The notes under the pieces were generated by a model that saw only the letters and a list, made by a program, of their open reading frames with translations, searched no databases and was not told where the DNA came from. A stretch of DNA of 64,000 nucleotides from Lachnospiraceae bacterium (GTDB taxonomy: Bacteria; Bacillota; Clostridia; Lachnospirales; Lachnospiraceae): the NCBI GenBank assembly GCA_015058015.1, contig SVDM01000003.1, positions 124,001-188,000 of the forward strand, in the 5' to 3' direction. A program made the position numbers and the translations under genes. Below are positions 9,611 through 17,114 of this stretch, piece by piece. Each line of letters starts with the position of its first letter. Within the stretch, counting starts at the first letter, position 1.

Positions 9611-10693
9611 TTAATCTCTTTCTCGTATATGTGCCTTCTTGGCAATCTTTAGTATTCTTTCGGCGGTGGATTCGTTGGATGTTTTACCGCCGTTTAAAAT
9701 ATCAAGAAATTCTACCAGGTCATTCTTGTCGCCACCGTTATCGAGAATCCATACAATACATAAGGCCCTTATTCCTACATTAGAAGCAACAATATCAATG
9801 TCTGTAGCTCCTATTTGAATTCGCATAAACTGATATGCTTTATCAAACAGTTTCTCCTTCATTCTCTCAATATCGCCTATAGTTGAGAATCCCAGCTTTA
9901 CAAACACCTCATAGAAAGGAAAGAGACTGACATCCCTTATCTCTGCCTTATTAATAGCAGCAATTTTCTCATTCAAGCTATCGAAGGGTCCTATCCTGAT
10001 ATAACTGTTGAAGGAATCCCCATCTAAAGACAGCTCATCAAAGTTACCGGATTCCACCAGGGACTCCACTCTTCTGCGATAATCCGTGATTTCCCCGATA
10101 ATCTTGGCGAATTCTTCGTCGGCAATCTCCAACAGCCCGGCCAATCTTGTAATCTGTCTTATATAAATCTTGGGAACCTCAATTTCCGATTTGTATCCCG
10201 TGTCATGGTTTACGGTAGCCCATACATGTTGCAGCGCAGTTCGCAGTTGAATTTCAAACCTGTACTCATTAAGCTTAGGACAGGTTTCGTCAGTGTGCAT
10301 GCTCTTTGGAATGCGACAGATATAATGGATAGACATGTATCCCATCTGATCTGAGGCCAGAGATTTCCTCTTATCCACGGAATTGTCCCAGTCTATCTCA
10401 AATTCTTTCTCCACCAGGGCAGCAACCTTACTGATATCTGTTGTGTAATAAGTGATAACCCTTACTCCCAAGAGATCCGTAACGTCAGTCATAGACTCAT
10501 ACTTGTCACCCTTGCGTTCCAATTTCTCTGCAAGCGAATTACGGTCTTTTATTCTTGATTCCAAGCCTTCGGGAATAACTCCCGTTTCGTCAAAGCTCTT
10601 CTCCAAAAAGTCCAAGACCGTCTTCTGCATCTTTTTAAAAACTTCGATGTTGTTGTCAAACTCTTCTAATATACTTCTGCAACGTACATCCAT
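9611..10693 (-). CDS. RelA/SpoT-domain (p)ppGpp synthetase-type protein
   Basis: 360 residues. The RelA_SpoT nucleotidyltransferase domain covers about residues 40-175. Family motifs: RIKDRNSLAEKLERKG (substrate-binding basic stretch), TDLLGVRVITYY with the metal-binding Asp, MGYMSIHYI with the Tyr that stacks on GTP, and FEIQLRTALQHVWATVNHD with the catalytic Glu. No HD hydrolase domain, no TGS or ACT domain; a ~180-residue C-terminal extension is unassigned. It is thus a long small-alarmone-synthetase-like protein, expected to transfer pyrophosphate from ATP to a guanine nucleotide, though relatives modify other nucleotides or tRNA. Nine bases downstream of the STAS gene, so probably part of the anti-sigma-type operon. 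Confidence 0.85.
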   Translation of the reverse strand: MDVRCRSILEEFDNNIEVFKKMQKTVLDFLEKSFDETGVIPEGLESRIKDRNSLAEKLERKGDKYESMTDVTDLLGVRVITYYTTDISKVAALVEKEFEIDWDNSVDKRKSLASDQMGYMSIHYICRIPKSMHTDETCPKLNEYRFEIQLRTALQHVWATVNHDTGYKSEIEVPKIYIRQITRLAGLLEIADEEFAKIIGEITDYRRRVESLVESGNFDELSLDGDSFNSYIRIGPFDSLNEKIAAINKAEIRDVSLFPFYEVFVKLGFSTIGDIERMKEKLFDKAYQFMRIQIGATDIDIVASNVGIRALCIVWILDNGGDKNDLVEFLDILNGGKTSNESTAERILKIAKKAHIRERD

Positions 10694-10702
10694 ATACTAA
10701 CC

Positions 10703-10999
10703 TTACTGAATATCTAAAATATCAGCAAAACCTGTAATCTCGAAGACTTCCATAATATCATCCTTAACACCGGTTACAACCATCTTACCCTGTTTGTTCA
10801 TAACCTTCTGGGAAGCAAGAAGCACTCTTAATCCGGCAGATGAAATGTAGTCAAGATCTCCCAACTCATAGACAAGATTATTAACTCCGTCTAACTCTGT
10901 CTTAATTACCTCATCAAGCTGAGGAGCTGTTGTTGTGTCAAGTCTTCCCTTAATTGCGAGACAAAGTTTCTCTCCCTCACGATTTTTGATAATGTCCAT
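10703..10999 (-). CDS. STAS-domain anti-sigma factor antagonist (RsbV/SpoIIAA-like)
   Basis: 98 residues, a single STAS domain. The phosphorylatable Ser is in the conserved YISSAGLRVLL segment (near residue 58), preceded by the family's GRLDTTTAPQLDE strand-helix. In the known partner-switch the unphosphorylated protein binds the anti-sigma kinase and frees a sigma factor; the kinase phosphorylates this Ser to reset the switch. The partner is the protein encoded 37 bases upstream (11037-11441). RBS AGGAGG and ATG at 10999. No sigma-factor gene is in the window. Confidence 0.92.
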   Translation of the reverse strand: MDIIKNREGEKLCLAIKGRLDTTTAPQLDEVIKTELDGVNNLVYELGDLDYISSAGLRVLLASQKVMNKQGKMVVTGVKDDIMEVFEITGFADILDIQ

Positions 11000-11036
11000 A
11001 AAATTGTTCCTCCTGTTTATTCATTTTTTGCATGCA

Positions 11037-11441
11037 TTATGCGATACTCTTCTTCAACGTCAATATGTTCTTTCCATCTTTGAATTCGTAGGTAACGTCA
11101 TCCATGGTCTTTTTTACCATGTATATTCCCAGTCCTCCGATTTTCCTTTCGTCTGCGGAAAGAGTGATGTCCGGGTCGGCCTTAGCCAACGGATCAAAGG
11201 GGATACCCGAATCAATGAAGCATATGGTTATTACCCCGTCTGTTGCATCCAACCCTATATCCAGCTCTCCCGGAGGATTAGGATATGCGTAATGAGCAAC
11301 ATTTACAAATACCTCTTCAAGAGCGACCGTAATCTGCATAGCTACCTTCATGGGGCAGTCATGCTCCTCTAACCAGGTCTCCACGTACTCGCAAACTGTT
11401 GGGTATTCACCATCTGTTGCTTGAAATCTTTTCATATCCAC
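11037..11441 (-). CDS. Anti-sigma-type serine kinase (RsbW/SpoIIAB-like HATPase)
   Basis: About 134 residues from the GTG at 11441 (GGTGG eight bases upstream); an ATG at 11435 is the alternative, and longer upstream extensions lack a ribosome binding site. One HATPase_c_2 domain: N-box ITVALEEVFVNVAHYAY, then DSGIPFDPL and the glycine-rich GGLGIYMVKKTMD lid. This is the RsbW/SpoIIAB kinase fold. Expected to bind a sigma factor or other target and to phosphorylate the STAS protein of the next gene. First gene of the probable RsbW-STAS-RelA operon. Confidence 0.9.
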   Translation of the reverse strand: MDMKRFQATDGEYPTVCEYVETWLEEHDCPMKVAMQITVALEEVFVNVAHYAYPNPPGELDIGLDATDGVITICFIDSGIPFDPLAKADPDITLSADERKIGGLGIYMVKKTMDDVTYEFKDGKNILTLKKSIA

Positions 11442-11543
11442 TTTAATCACCACCTTACATATCGGTTTACTCTTCAATCCTACCACAATTGAGTGAAATT
11501 ATCAAACAAAACCCGACAATTTTCTCACAAATTTTTTTGTCTT

Positions 11544-11572
11544 TTGACAGTGTACCTTTTCAAAGGTATAAT
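11544..11572 (+). promoter_or_regulatory. Consensus sigma-A promoter
   Basis: Exact consensus: TTGACA (11544-11549), 17-base spacer, TATAAT (11567-11572). It places transcription start near 11579, 19 bases before the ATG at 11598, and so rules out the longer reading frame that opens at 11493. Confidence 0.9.
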
Positions 11573-11597
11573 GCTTACAAACGGAGCGAAGTATAGT

Positions 11598-12266
11598 ATG
11601 AAAAACAGGTTTAAAAACCTCAGCAAAAATACGGATTTGCGCAAACAGGTTCTATCTGCCAGCGCAGTAATTATAGTGGCATCCTTTCTTGGCTTTGCCA
11701 TCGAGAATGCCTGGATAGCAATTAAATACGGATGTTTTGAGAATCGAGGAATGATATTCCCCTTCCTCTTTGGCTATGGGGTAATGATTGTGGCTGTATA
11801 CTTCTTATTCGGACTGCCCTCTAATCCATTGTTCTTCGGACGACCCATTAAGAATAATCTAAACAAGGATTTTCAATATATTTTGTGTATCATGATTACC
11901 ATATGTGTAGGTGAATCCTTGTTAGGTAATACAGTGGAGCTTGTATCAGGCTACCAGTGGTGGGATTTCTCCGAGGTACCCTTACATATAGGTGAATATA
12001 CCTCCATCCCCACCAGTATAGGCTTTGCCCTTATCATTTACCTCTTTATGAAGAATGCCTATACGCCTATTGTGGAATATGCCAACAAGCTTGATAATGA
12101 CAATCATTCAAGAATCATAATTGTTCTTATGGTTATAATCATTCTAGATTACATAGTCTCCACCATATTTATGGTAAGAAACGGAGATGTACTTCGCGTC
12201 TGGAGGCTGGAATTCCCACGAGACAACCAGATCCTCCGCTTTATATTCTATTTTCTTGAACATTAA
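11598..12266 (+). CDS. Putative membrane protein of the CmpB (ABC_trans_CmpB) family
   Basis: 222 residues with five or six membrane segments. Marks like those of the putative ABC-transporter type IV/CmpB family: a Glu-containing first helix leading into FENRGMIFPFLFGYGVM, and YQWWDFSEVPLHIGEY near the middle, resembling the family's W-D-Y-S motif. The function of this family is not established. The ATG at 11598 fits the consensus promoter just upstream; GGAG lies about 11 bases before it, slightly far. A strong terminator follows directly, so it is a single-gene transcript. Confidence 0.65.
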   Translation: MKNRFKNLSKNTDLRKQVLSASAVIIVASFLGFAIENAWIAIKYGCFENRGMIFPFLFGYGVMIVAVYFLFGLPSNPLFFGRPIKNNLNKDFQYILCIMITICVGESLLGNTVELVSGYQWWDFSEVPLHIGEYTSIPTSIGFALIIYLFMKNAYTPIVEYANKLDNDNHSRIIIVLMVIIILDYIVSTIFMVRNGDVLRVWRLEFPRDNQILRFIFYFLEH

Positions 12267-12267
12267 A

Positions 12268-12295
12268 CGAGCAGGCTTACGCCTGCTCGCTTTTT
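12268..12295 (+). terminator. Rho-independent terminator
   Basis: Nine-base-pair perfect stem CGAGCAGGC/GCCTGCTCG, four-base loop, then CTTTTT. Two bases after the stop codon of the CmpB-type gene. Confidence 0.93.
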
Positions 12296-12300
12296 AAGTA

Positions 12301-13383
12301 TTATCGATTATACAACCTGTTATAATACTCATATGAATAATTGAAAAGTTCGTCACGGGCTATGACATCTTGCTGCGGGTTGGTCATATCAGTCATAATC
12401 CATGCCATCACTCTTCCATTACCACCAAAATGATCTACGAAATCACGAACTGCCTTCCTGATATCTCCTTCTTCCATACCCGGAGCTATCTCAATCGGGA
12501 AAGTAAATGTCATCTGCTTTCCGTATGTCTCATGAAGGAAATCCGGTTCGTTAATACCAAGCTGCGGTGTCCACATATCAATTCCCATCTCAATCATCTC
12601 GGGAACATACTGGATGTTCTTACCGCAGGAATGGAGCTCTATGAATTTACCCTGTTCTTTAACAAATTTAAGGAATCTGGAGGTAGCCGGCATAATCTGC
12701 TCTCTAAACATCTCGTTAGAGAAGAAGCCTGCTCTTTGGGTTCCCCAGTCATCGTGATACAGTACTCCGTCTACTCTGCCGTAATACTTAAAGATCTTGT
12801 CGCAGGACTCAATCTTGTAATCCGCCATCTTCTGGAAGAATTCTTCAAGAAGTTCCGGCTCTTCATAGAAGGCACACAAGGACTCATCAAATGGAATCAT
12901 TTCATGAAGTCTCTCGAAGATGCCCTCAACGCATTCGTAGATATGGGGTCTGTCAGGGTCAAGCATAGCCTGAATCTTTTTACCGTCTGCCTCAAAATCC
13001 GGCAGGGAAAGATCCGGCCATTCCAGCTCTTCCTTCCATTTCTCAAAGCTTGATATAGTACGGGTTCCGGGTTTAGTAATCATACCGCCTACGGTATCTA
13101 CCATCTCCCAGTAAACTCCCCACCAATCATAACCGTCTACTTCCGGCACCGGATGCTCTTCAACTGCATCGGGCCAAACTATGTTAGATTCGTAAAAATA
13201 AGCGGGCATCCAATATGGCTGCTCTCCTTTTACGCAGCGAATATAGTTGTCTTTGACACTGCAAGGTCTTCCCTCAATAACAGGCTTTGGCTGCTGGAAT
13301 ATCCAAGGGAAGGAACCCGGCTGAGCCCAAGATTTTGAATAGTCTCTGTTTGCTGCGGTTTCCATAAATTTGCTAACTCCCAT
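12301..13383 (-). CDS. Uroporphyrinogen decarboxylase (UroD/MtaA)-family protein
   Basis: 360 residues with the UroD-like barrel. Visible features: YHDDWGTQRAGFFSNEMFRE (a conserved active-site loop in the methyltransferase-like members) and IELHSCGKNIQYVPEMIEMG, the H-x-C-G segment typical of MtaA/CmuA-type corrinoid methyltransferases rather than haem-pathway HemE. These proteins usually move methyl groups from a corrinoid protein to a thiol, or support O-demethylation. No corrinoid protein, activator or MtvB gene is nearby, so the substrate is open. Followed upstream by an MFS gene (13493-14689) on the same strand, 109 bases apart, possibly its substrate importer. Confidence 0.85.
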   Translation of the reverse strand: MGVSKFMETAANRDYSKSWAQPGSFPWIFQQPKPVIEGRPCSVKDNYIRCVKGEQPYWMPAYFYESNIVWPDAVEEHPVPEVDGYDWWGVYWEMVDTVGGMITKPGTRTISSFEKWKEELEWPDLSLPDFEADGKKIQAMLDPDRPHIYECVEGIFERLHEMIPFDESLCAFYEEPELLEEFFQKMADYKIESCDKIFKYYGRVDGVLYHDDWGTQRAGFFSNEMFREQIMPATSRFLKFVKEQGKFIELHSCGKNIQYVPEMIEMGIDMWTPQLGINEPDFLHETYGKQMTFTFPIEIAPGMEEGDIRKAVRDFVDHFGGNGRVMAWIMTDMTNPQQDVIARDELFNYSYEYYNRLYNR

Positions 13384-13492
13384 AATAATTACCCCTTTTA
13401 GTTCGATTTTTCTATTGTCTAAATATAATCGGCGGGTGGTAATTCCCGCCCCGCCGATTGTTTAGTTGTATATTACTTCTCCTGCATTTCTA

Positions 13493-14689
13493 CTATTCTG
13501 TAGGTGCCGGTCCGGGACCTGCAGGTACATTCTTGAATGGATTTACGAACAGGAATATAACTGCTGTTGCTGCAAATACCACTACTGCGCATAATACTCC
13601 GCCAAGTACATAACCTTCCATTCCGAAGATTCCCTGAAGAAGGGATACGTAGAATGAGCTGATGAATCCGGCAATGTTCATTGCTGCAAGTACGATAGCT
13701 GTTGCTGAAGCGATTGCAGCGGGATGAGTTGTCATTCCAAGCCAAGCCATGATAGCGGGCATGATGATTGAGAATCCGAATCCAATGAGACATAAACCTA
13801 ATGTCATGATTATGTTGGTTGTTCCGAAGTAGATGCAAACACTACCTGCTGTACAGATAATATATCCGATAAGGAAGCACCATCTCTGAGCAAGCTTGAA
13901 GAGCTGTCCGAATATAAGACCTGCAACACAACCTGCAACTGTGTAAAGTGAAAGTGCTGTAGCTGCTGCAACTGCTCCACCGGCATTTCTCTGCTCAAAG
14001 AGAATTGACATATTCATCATGTTAGGATAGTTAACAATGTTAAAGATAACAAGTAATACTGCTCCACCGATTGTTGCTACACCTGGCTTTGGCTTCGGGC
14101 CGTCTGCTGCACCCTGAGGCATCTCTACCTTAGGCGGTTCCGGGATAAAGAATGACATAAGAACTGCGATGATTAAGAATCCGTGTCCCCAGAATGTCAT
14201 CTTCCAATCCATACCTGCTAAAGCTCCGCCAAGCATCTGGCATACGATACCACCGAAGTTCATGCAAAGTGTTCCGTATCCTAAGATACTTGCTCTCTTC
14301 TGTCCCTCATACAGACCGATGATAAGAGCGTTTCCAAGAGGTGACATAAGACCAAGACCGAATCCGAAGATTCCTCTGCACACAAGGATAAGTGCAAAAT
14401 TATCCGGTGTTCCGATGATGGCCGGTGCAATACCACCGAGTAAAGCTACTGTGTTACCTAATATCGCAAGAGTACGATATTTAACTGATTTACCCATTAT
14501 TGCTCCGGAAATAAATGTAGCGATAACTATGAACAATGTGGGTAATGTTGAAATAAATGTGATGTTTTGCCCTGGAAATACTGCCGCAAATGTTGCCATA
14601 GCCGGTGTAACAACCGTGATTGCCATGGACACAAGTGAAAGAGACAGTATGGCAAATGTGTTAAGTGCTGTTGGTTTCTTTTCTTGCAT
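13493..14689 (-). CDS. MFS transporter
   Basis: 398 residues with about twelve membrane segments. The MFS signature between helices 2 and 3 is modified (GAIMGKSVKYRTLAILGN). Gly-rich helices such as GIFGFGLGLMSPLGNALI and a mid-protein cytoplasmic loop (PPKVEMPQGAADGPKPKP) separate two six-helix halves. Start at the ATG at 14689 with AAGGAGGAG directly upstream; the frame extends 19 codons further without support. Same strand as the UroD-family gene and divergent from a PucR-type regulator, which probably controls it. Substrate unknown. Confidence 0.88.
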   Translation of the reverse strand: MQEKKPTALNTFAILSLSLVSMAITVVTPAMATFAAVFPGQNITFISTLPTLFIVIATFISGAIMGKSVKYRTLAILGNTVALLGGIAPAIIGTPDNFALILVCRGIFGFGLGLMSPLGNALIIGLYEGQKRASILGYGTLCMNFGGIVCQMLGGALAGMDWKMTFWGHGFLIIAVLMSFFIPEPPKVEMPQGAADGPKPKPGVATIGGAVLLVIFNIVNYPNMMNMSILFEQRNAGGAVAAATALSLYTVAGCVAGLIFGQLFKLAQRWCFLIGYIICTAGSVCIYFGTTNIIMTLGLCLIGFGFSIIMPAIMAWLGMTTHPAAIASATAIVLAAMNIAGFISSFYVSLLQGIFGMEGYVLGGVLCAVVVFAATAVIFLFVNPFKNVPAGPGPAPTE

Positions 14690-14730
14690 AGATTTCTCCT
14701 CCTTATACTGGTTGGGTACTCCGTCCCCCA

Positions 14731-14753
14731 TGACTACATCATACAACTAGTCA
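14731..14753. promoter_or_regulatory. Inverted repeat in the MFS / PucR intergenic region
   Basis: Perfect dyad TGACTA-N11-TAGTCA, 42 to 64 bases upstream of the MFS start codon. A likely protein-binding site for control of the MFS-UroD transcription unit, possibly by the divergently encoded PucR-type protein (inference). Confidence 0.45.
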
Positions 14754-14836
14754 TAAAATCAGCCTATGTTATGACCGCACAAAAAAGGTTGGAGGCCCCC
14801 CATCAAAATTTGTACGAAACGTCCCTATGCCTGATA

Positions 14837-14865
14837 TTTCAATTCTTTCAATTGGGTTGTATAAT
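14837..14865 (+). promoter_or_regulatory. Promoter of the PucR-type regulator gene
   Basis: TTTCAA (14837-14842), 17-base spacer and perfect TATAAT (14860-14865), 44 bases before the ATG. The spacer holds TTCAATTGGGT (14847-14857), whose reverse complement recurs with one extra A at 16376-16387 upstream of the YhhN gene. Confidence 0.6.
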
Positions 14866-14908
14866 AGATTATGGAAGGGTATTGTTTAATATTTTGGAGG
14901 GATTAGAT

Positions 14909-16363
14909 ATGAAGCTTAGTATGTGGATGATTGCTAATCGTCTGTCTTCATTTGACATGGACGTGGCAATCAGAGACGATGCTCAGGTTTGCCTTTACAG
15001 CGCGAGACTGGCCCATGCAACTAACTGCATCTATATCCACAAAGGAAAGGACGGAGTTGTATGTGAACATGAAGGCAGCAAGATTACGCTGTACAACATG
15101 GACGTAACCCAAGCATTTGAAATAATTCAAAGCGTATTCGACTTCTACGAGGACTGGTCCGAAAGAGTTAATGATTCTATTAATCGGAAGGACTTCCAGG
15201 CAGTAATCGACTACAGCTACACCATTTTTCAGAACCCCATGATCCTGCTTGACGGAAACTGCAAGCTTTTGGGCATGAGTTCTAACTATGCAGCCAGCGA
15301 TATGGACAGCGAATGGCAATATGTAGCCAAATACGGATATTCATCCCTACGGGCTATTCAGACCATCAAGCACGCCTGCTGCAATATCGACTTTGAAAAA
15401 CACGGCAAGCAGATGTTTGCCTTCAAAGGCGACAGCCACATGGCACTGTCCGGCATATCATATTGTTTATATTACAATGATGCAATGTGCGGACGATTGA
15501 ACGTCTTTGAAAAAGACAGACCACTTAACCAAGGAGACTTTCAAGTAATTGAAAAAATTGCCCAAAGACTTGAGCCGGTATTGGGACTGAGTTATACCGG
15601 AGTATTGGGCGCAAACAACAATACCTTCTACAGCTTGTTGTTTAACAAACCCTTTAACAAAAGCGATTTGGATCTCCAGTTAGAATACTGCGAATGGCAG
15701 ATAGAGGACTGCTATCAGCTGGCCGCATTGGAACTGGATGATTACTATTATGAGAACAATAATCGGGCTTTGACTCTGCTGATTCAACTCCTGCAGAGTA
15801 CCATTAACGATTGTGTTATCGTAAGACACAGGCCCTACGTTATGTTGTTGGCTAACAGAAAGTTATCGGAAGATCCGGCTTTTAAAAGCTTTATGGATAC
15901 TCTTACCCGCGAGCATTCCATTAACATAGGCTTTAGCCTGTATTGTTCCAACATTCTGAATGCAGGATTCTTGTTATCCCAATCCTGTGCCGCTATAAGA
16001 TACGGCAAGGCTTACGCACCGGAGGATTTCGTATACCACTTCGAGGCATACGCCGTTGAATTTATGCTTAACGGAGCGACCTTCTCCGACTGTATCGCAT
16101 CCTGTCATCCCGCCATTGTCACTCTGCACAATGCCAAGAGTGAAAAGGACGATGAGATGTTTGACACTTTGAAGTACTACTTAGACTTCGAGCGTTCAGT
16201 AAGCAAGACCGCTGCAGCACTGTTTACTCACAGGAATACTGTTCTTTACAGAATCAAGAAGATTCAGGAACTTATTCCCGAGGATTTAGATGACCCCAAG
16301 ATCCGCTATTATCTTAGAGCATCCATTAATGTTTTGGAGCTTAAGGACAAAATCGCCGGATAA
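14909..16363 (+). CDS. PucR/CdaR-type transcriptional regulator
   Basis: 484 residues. The C-terminal ~60 residues are the PucR helix-turn-helix (HTH_30): LDFERSVSKTAAALFTHRNT then VLYRIKKIQELI. The preceding ~130 residues look like the GGDEF-related spacer domain of CdaR/PucR proteins (GFSLYCSNILNAGFLLSQS). The N-terminal half is an unassigned sensory region (FFYEDW, ILLDGNCKLLGMSSNYA, PAS/GAF-like). Start at ATG 14909 with TTGGAGGG upstream, downstream of a good promoter; the frame opens earlier but before that promoter. Probably regulates the divergent MFS gene and perhaps yhhN downstream. Confidence 0.85.
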   Translation: MKLSMWMIANRLSSFDMDVAIRDDAQVCLYSARLAHATNCIYIHKGKDGVVCEHEGSKITLYNMDVTQAFEIIQSVFDFYEDWSERVNDSINRKDFQAVIDYSYTIFQNPMILLDGNCKLLGMSSNYAASDMDSEWQYVAKYGYSSLRAIQTIKHACCNIDFEKHGKQMFAFKGDSHMALSGISYCLYYNDAMCGRLNVFEKDRPLNQGDFQVIEKIAQRLEPVLGLSYTGVLGANNNTFYSLLFNKPFNKSDLDLQLEYCEWQIEDCYQLAALELDDYYYENNNRALTLLIQLLQSTINDCVIVRHRPYVMLLANRKLSEDPAFKSFMDTLTREHSINIGFSLYCSNILNAGFLLSQSCAAIRYGKAYAPEDFVYHFEAYAVEFMLNGATFSDCIASCHPAIVTLHNAKSEKDDEMFDTLKYYLDFERSVSKTAAALFTHRNTVLYRIKKIQELIPEDLDDPKIRYYLRASINVLELKDKIAG

Positions 16364-16375
16364 AGTTGCTCTACC

Positions 16376-16387
16376 ACCCAAATTGAA
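16376..16387. promoter_or_regulatory. Second occurrence of the ACCCAA(A)TTGAA motif
   Basis: ACCCAAATTGAA, 41 bases before the YhhN start codon, matches the reverse complement of TTCAATTGGGT in the PucR promoter apart from one inserted A. The two sites flank the regulator gene in opposite orientation, which suggests a shared binding site. Evidence is only two occurrences. Confidence 0.3.
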
Positions 16388-16427
16388 TTATCATAATAGA
16401 TAAGAAAAGCTTTGGGGGGCCGATAAT

Positions 16428-17114
16428 ATGAACTTTTACGTTATTTATGCACTTGCAATAATAGGACTGGGAATACAGGTGGCATTCGCCATTACGGATT
16501 ATAAGAAGCACTACGTGCTTGCCGATGTATTAAAGGGCCTTGCCGCATTGTGCTTTGTAACTACGGCTTTTATCGGCTATACTTTCGTCACAGGAGATAC
16601 CTTTGGTTTGATGATAGTAATAGGCAGTATCTTCGGTATGATAGGAGATATTGTTCTAAACTTGCGTTTTATCTTCACCAAATATATAACGAAGCTGTTC
16701 CTTCTTGGTTCAGCTTCGTTTTTAGTGGGTCATATATTCTACATTATTGCTCTTGCACCCAGGATGGTTCACCCCATTCCCTGTGTAATCGTAACCCTCG
16801 TTCTGGTTGCCTGTCTGTCCGTTTATTTCTTTAAGACCACAGACCCTGAAGGGGGTAACGCCATGAAGGCCTTCGGCGGATTGTATCTTTTGGCGCTTTT
16901 CTCCATGCTGGTACTTGCAGGAGATATTGCCCTTGCATCTCCAACGACACACACCCTGCTTAACGCCTTTGGTGCACTCTTCTTTGCCTGCTCTGATATT
17001 ATGCTTATTATGCACAACTTCGACGGCAGAAATCACTATATGTTCAAAATCGTATATCTTATTATCTACTACTTCGGCCAGATATCCATAGCTCTAAGCC
17101 TGTCCTTTATTTAG
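16428..17114 (+). CDS. YhhN family (lysoplasmalogenase-like) membrane protein
   Basis: 228 residues, about eight membrane helices. Family marks are GMIGDIVLNLRFIF (the conserved G-D motif), FLVGHIFYIIALAP and, near the end, FACSDIMLIMHNF. Animal and some bacterial YhhN proteins hydrolyse the vinyl-ether bond of lysoplasmalogens; plasmalogens are known in anaerobic clostridia, so that activity is plausible but unproven here. RBS is weak (GGGGGG). The stop codon overlaps by eight bases the end of the convergent hybrid kinase gene. Confidence 0.8.
   Translation: MNFYVIYALAIIGLGIQVAFAITDYKKHYVLADVLKGLAALCFVTTAFIGYTFVTGDTFGLMIVIGSIFGMIGDIVLNLRFIFTKYITKLFLLGSASFLVGHIFYIIALAPRMVHPIPCVIVTLVLVACLSVYFFKTTDPEGGNAMKAFGGLYLLALFSMLVLAGDIALASPTTHTLLNAFGALFFACSDIMLIMHNFDGRNHYMFKIVYLIIYYFGQISIALSLSFI

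Noticed and set aside
11493..11597. N-terminal extension of the CmpB-type protein by 35 residues
   Set aside because: The consensus promoter TTGACA-N17-TATAAT at 11544-11572 lies inside this stretch, so it would not be transcribed.
14684..14908. Upstream extension of the PucR-type protein
   Set aside because: It precedes the promoter at 14837-14865 and has no ribosome binding site; ATG 14909 has TTGGAGGG.
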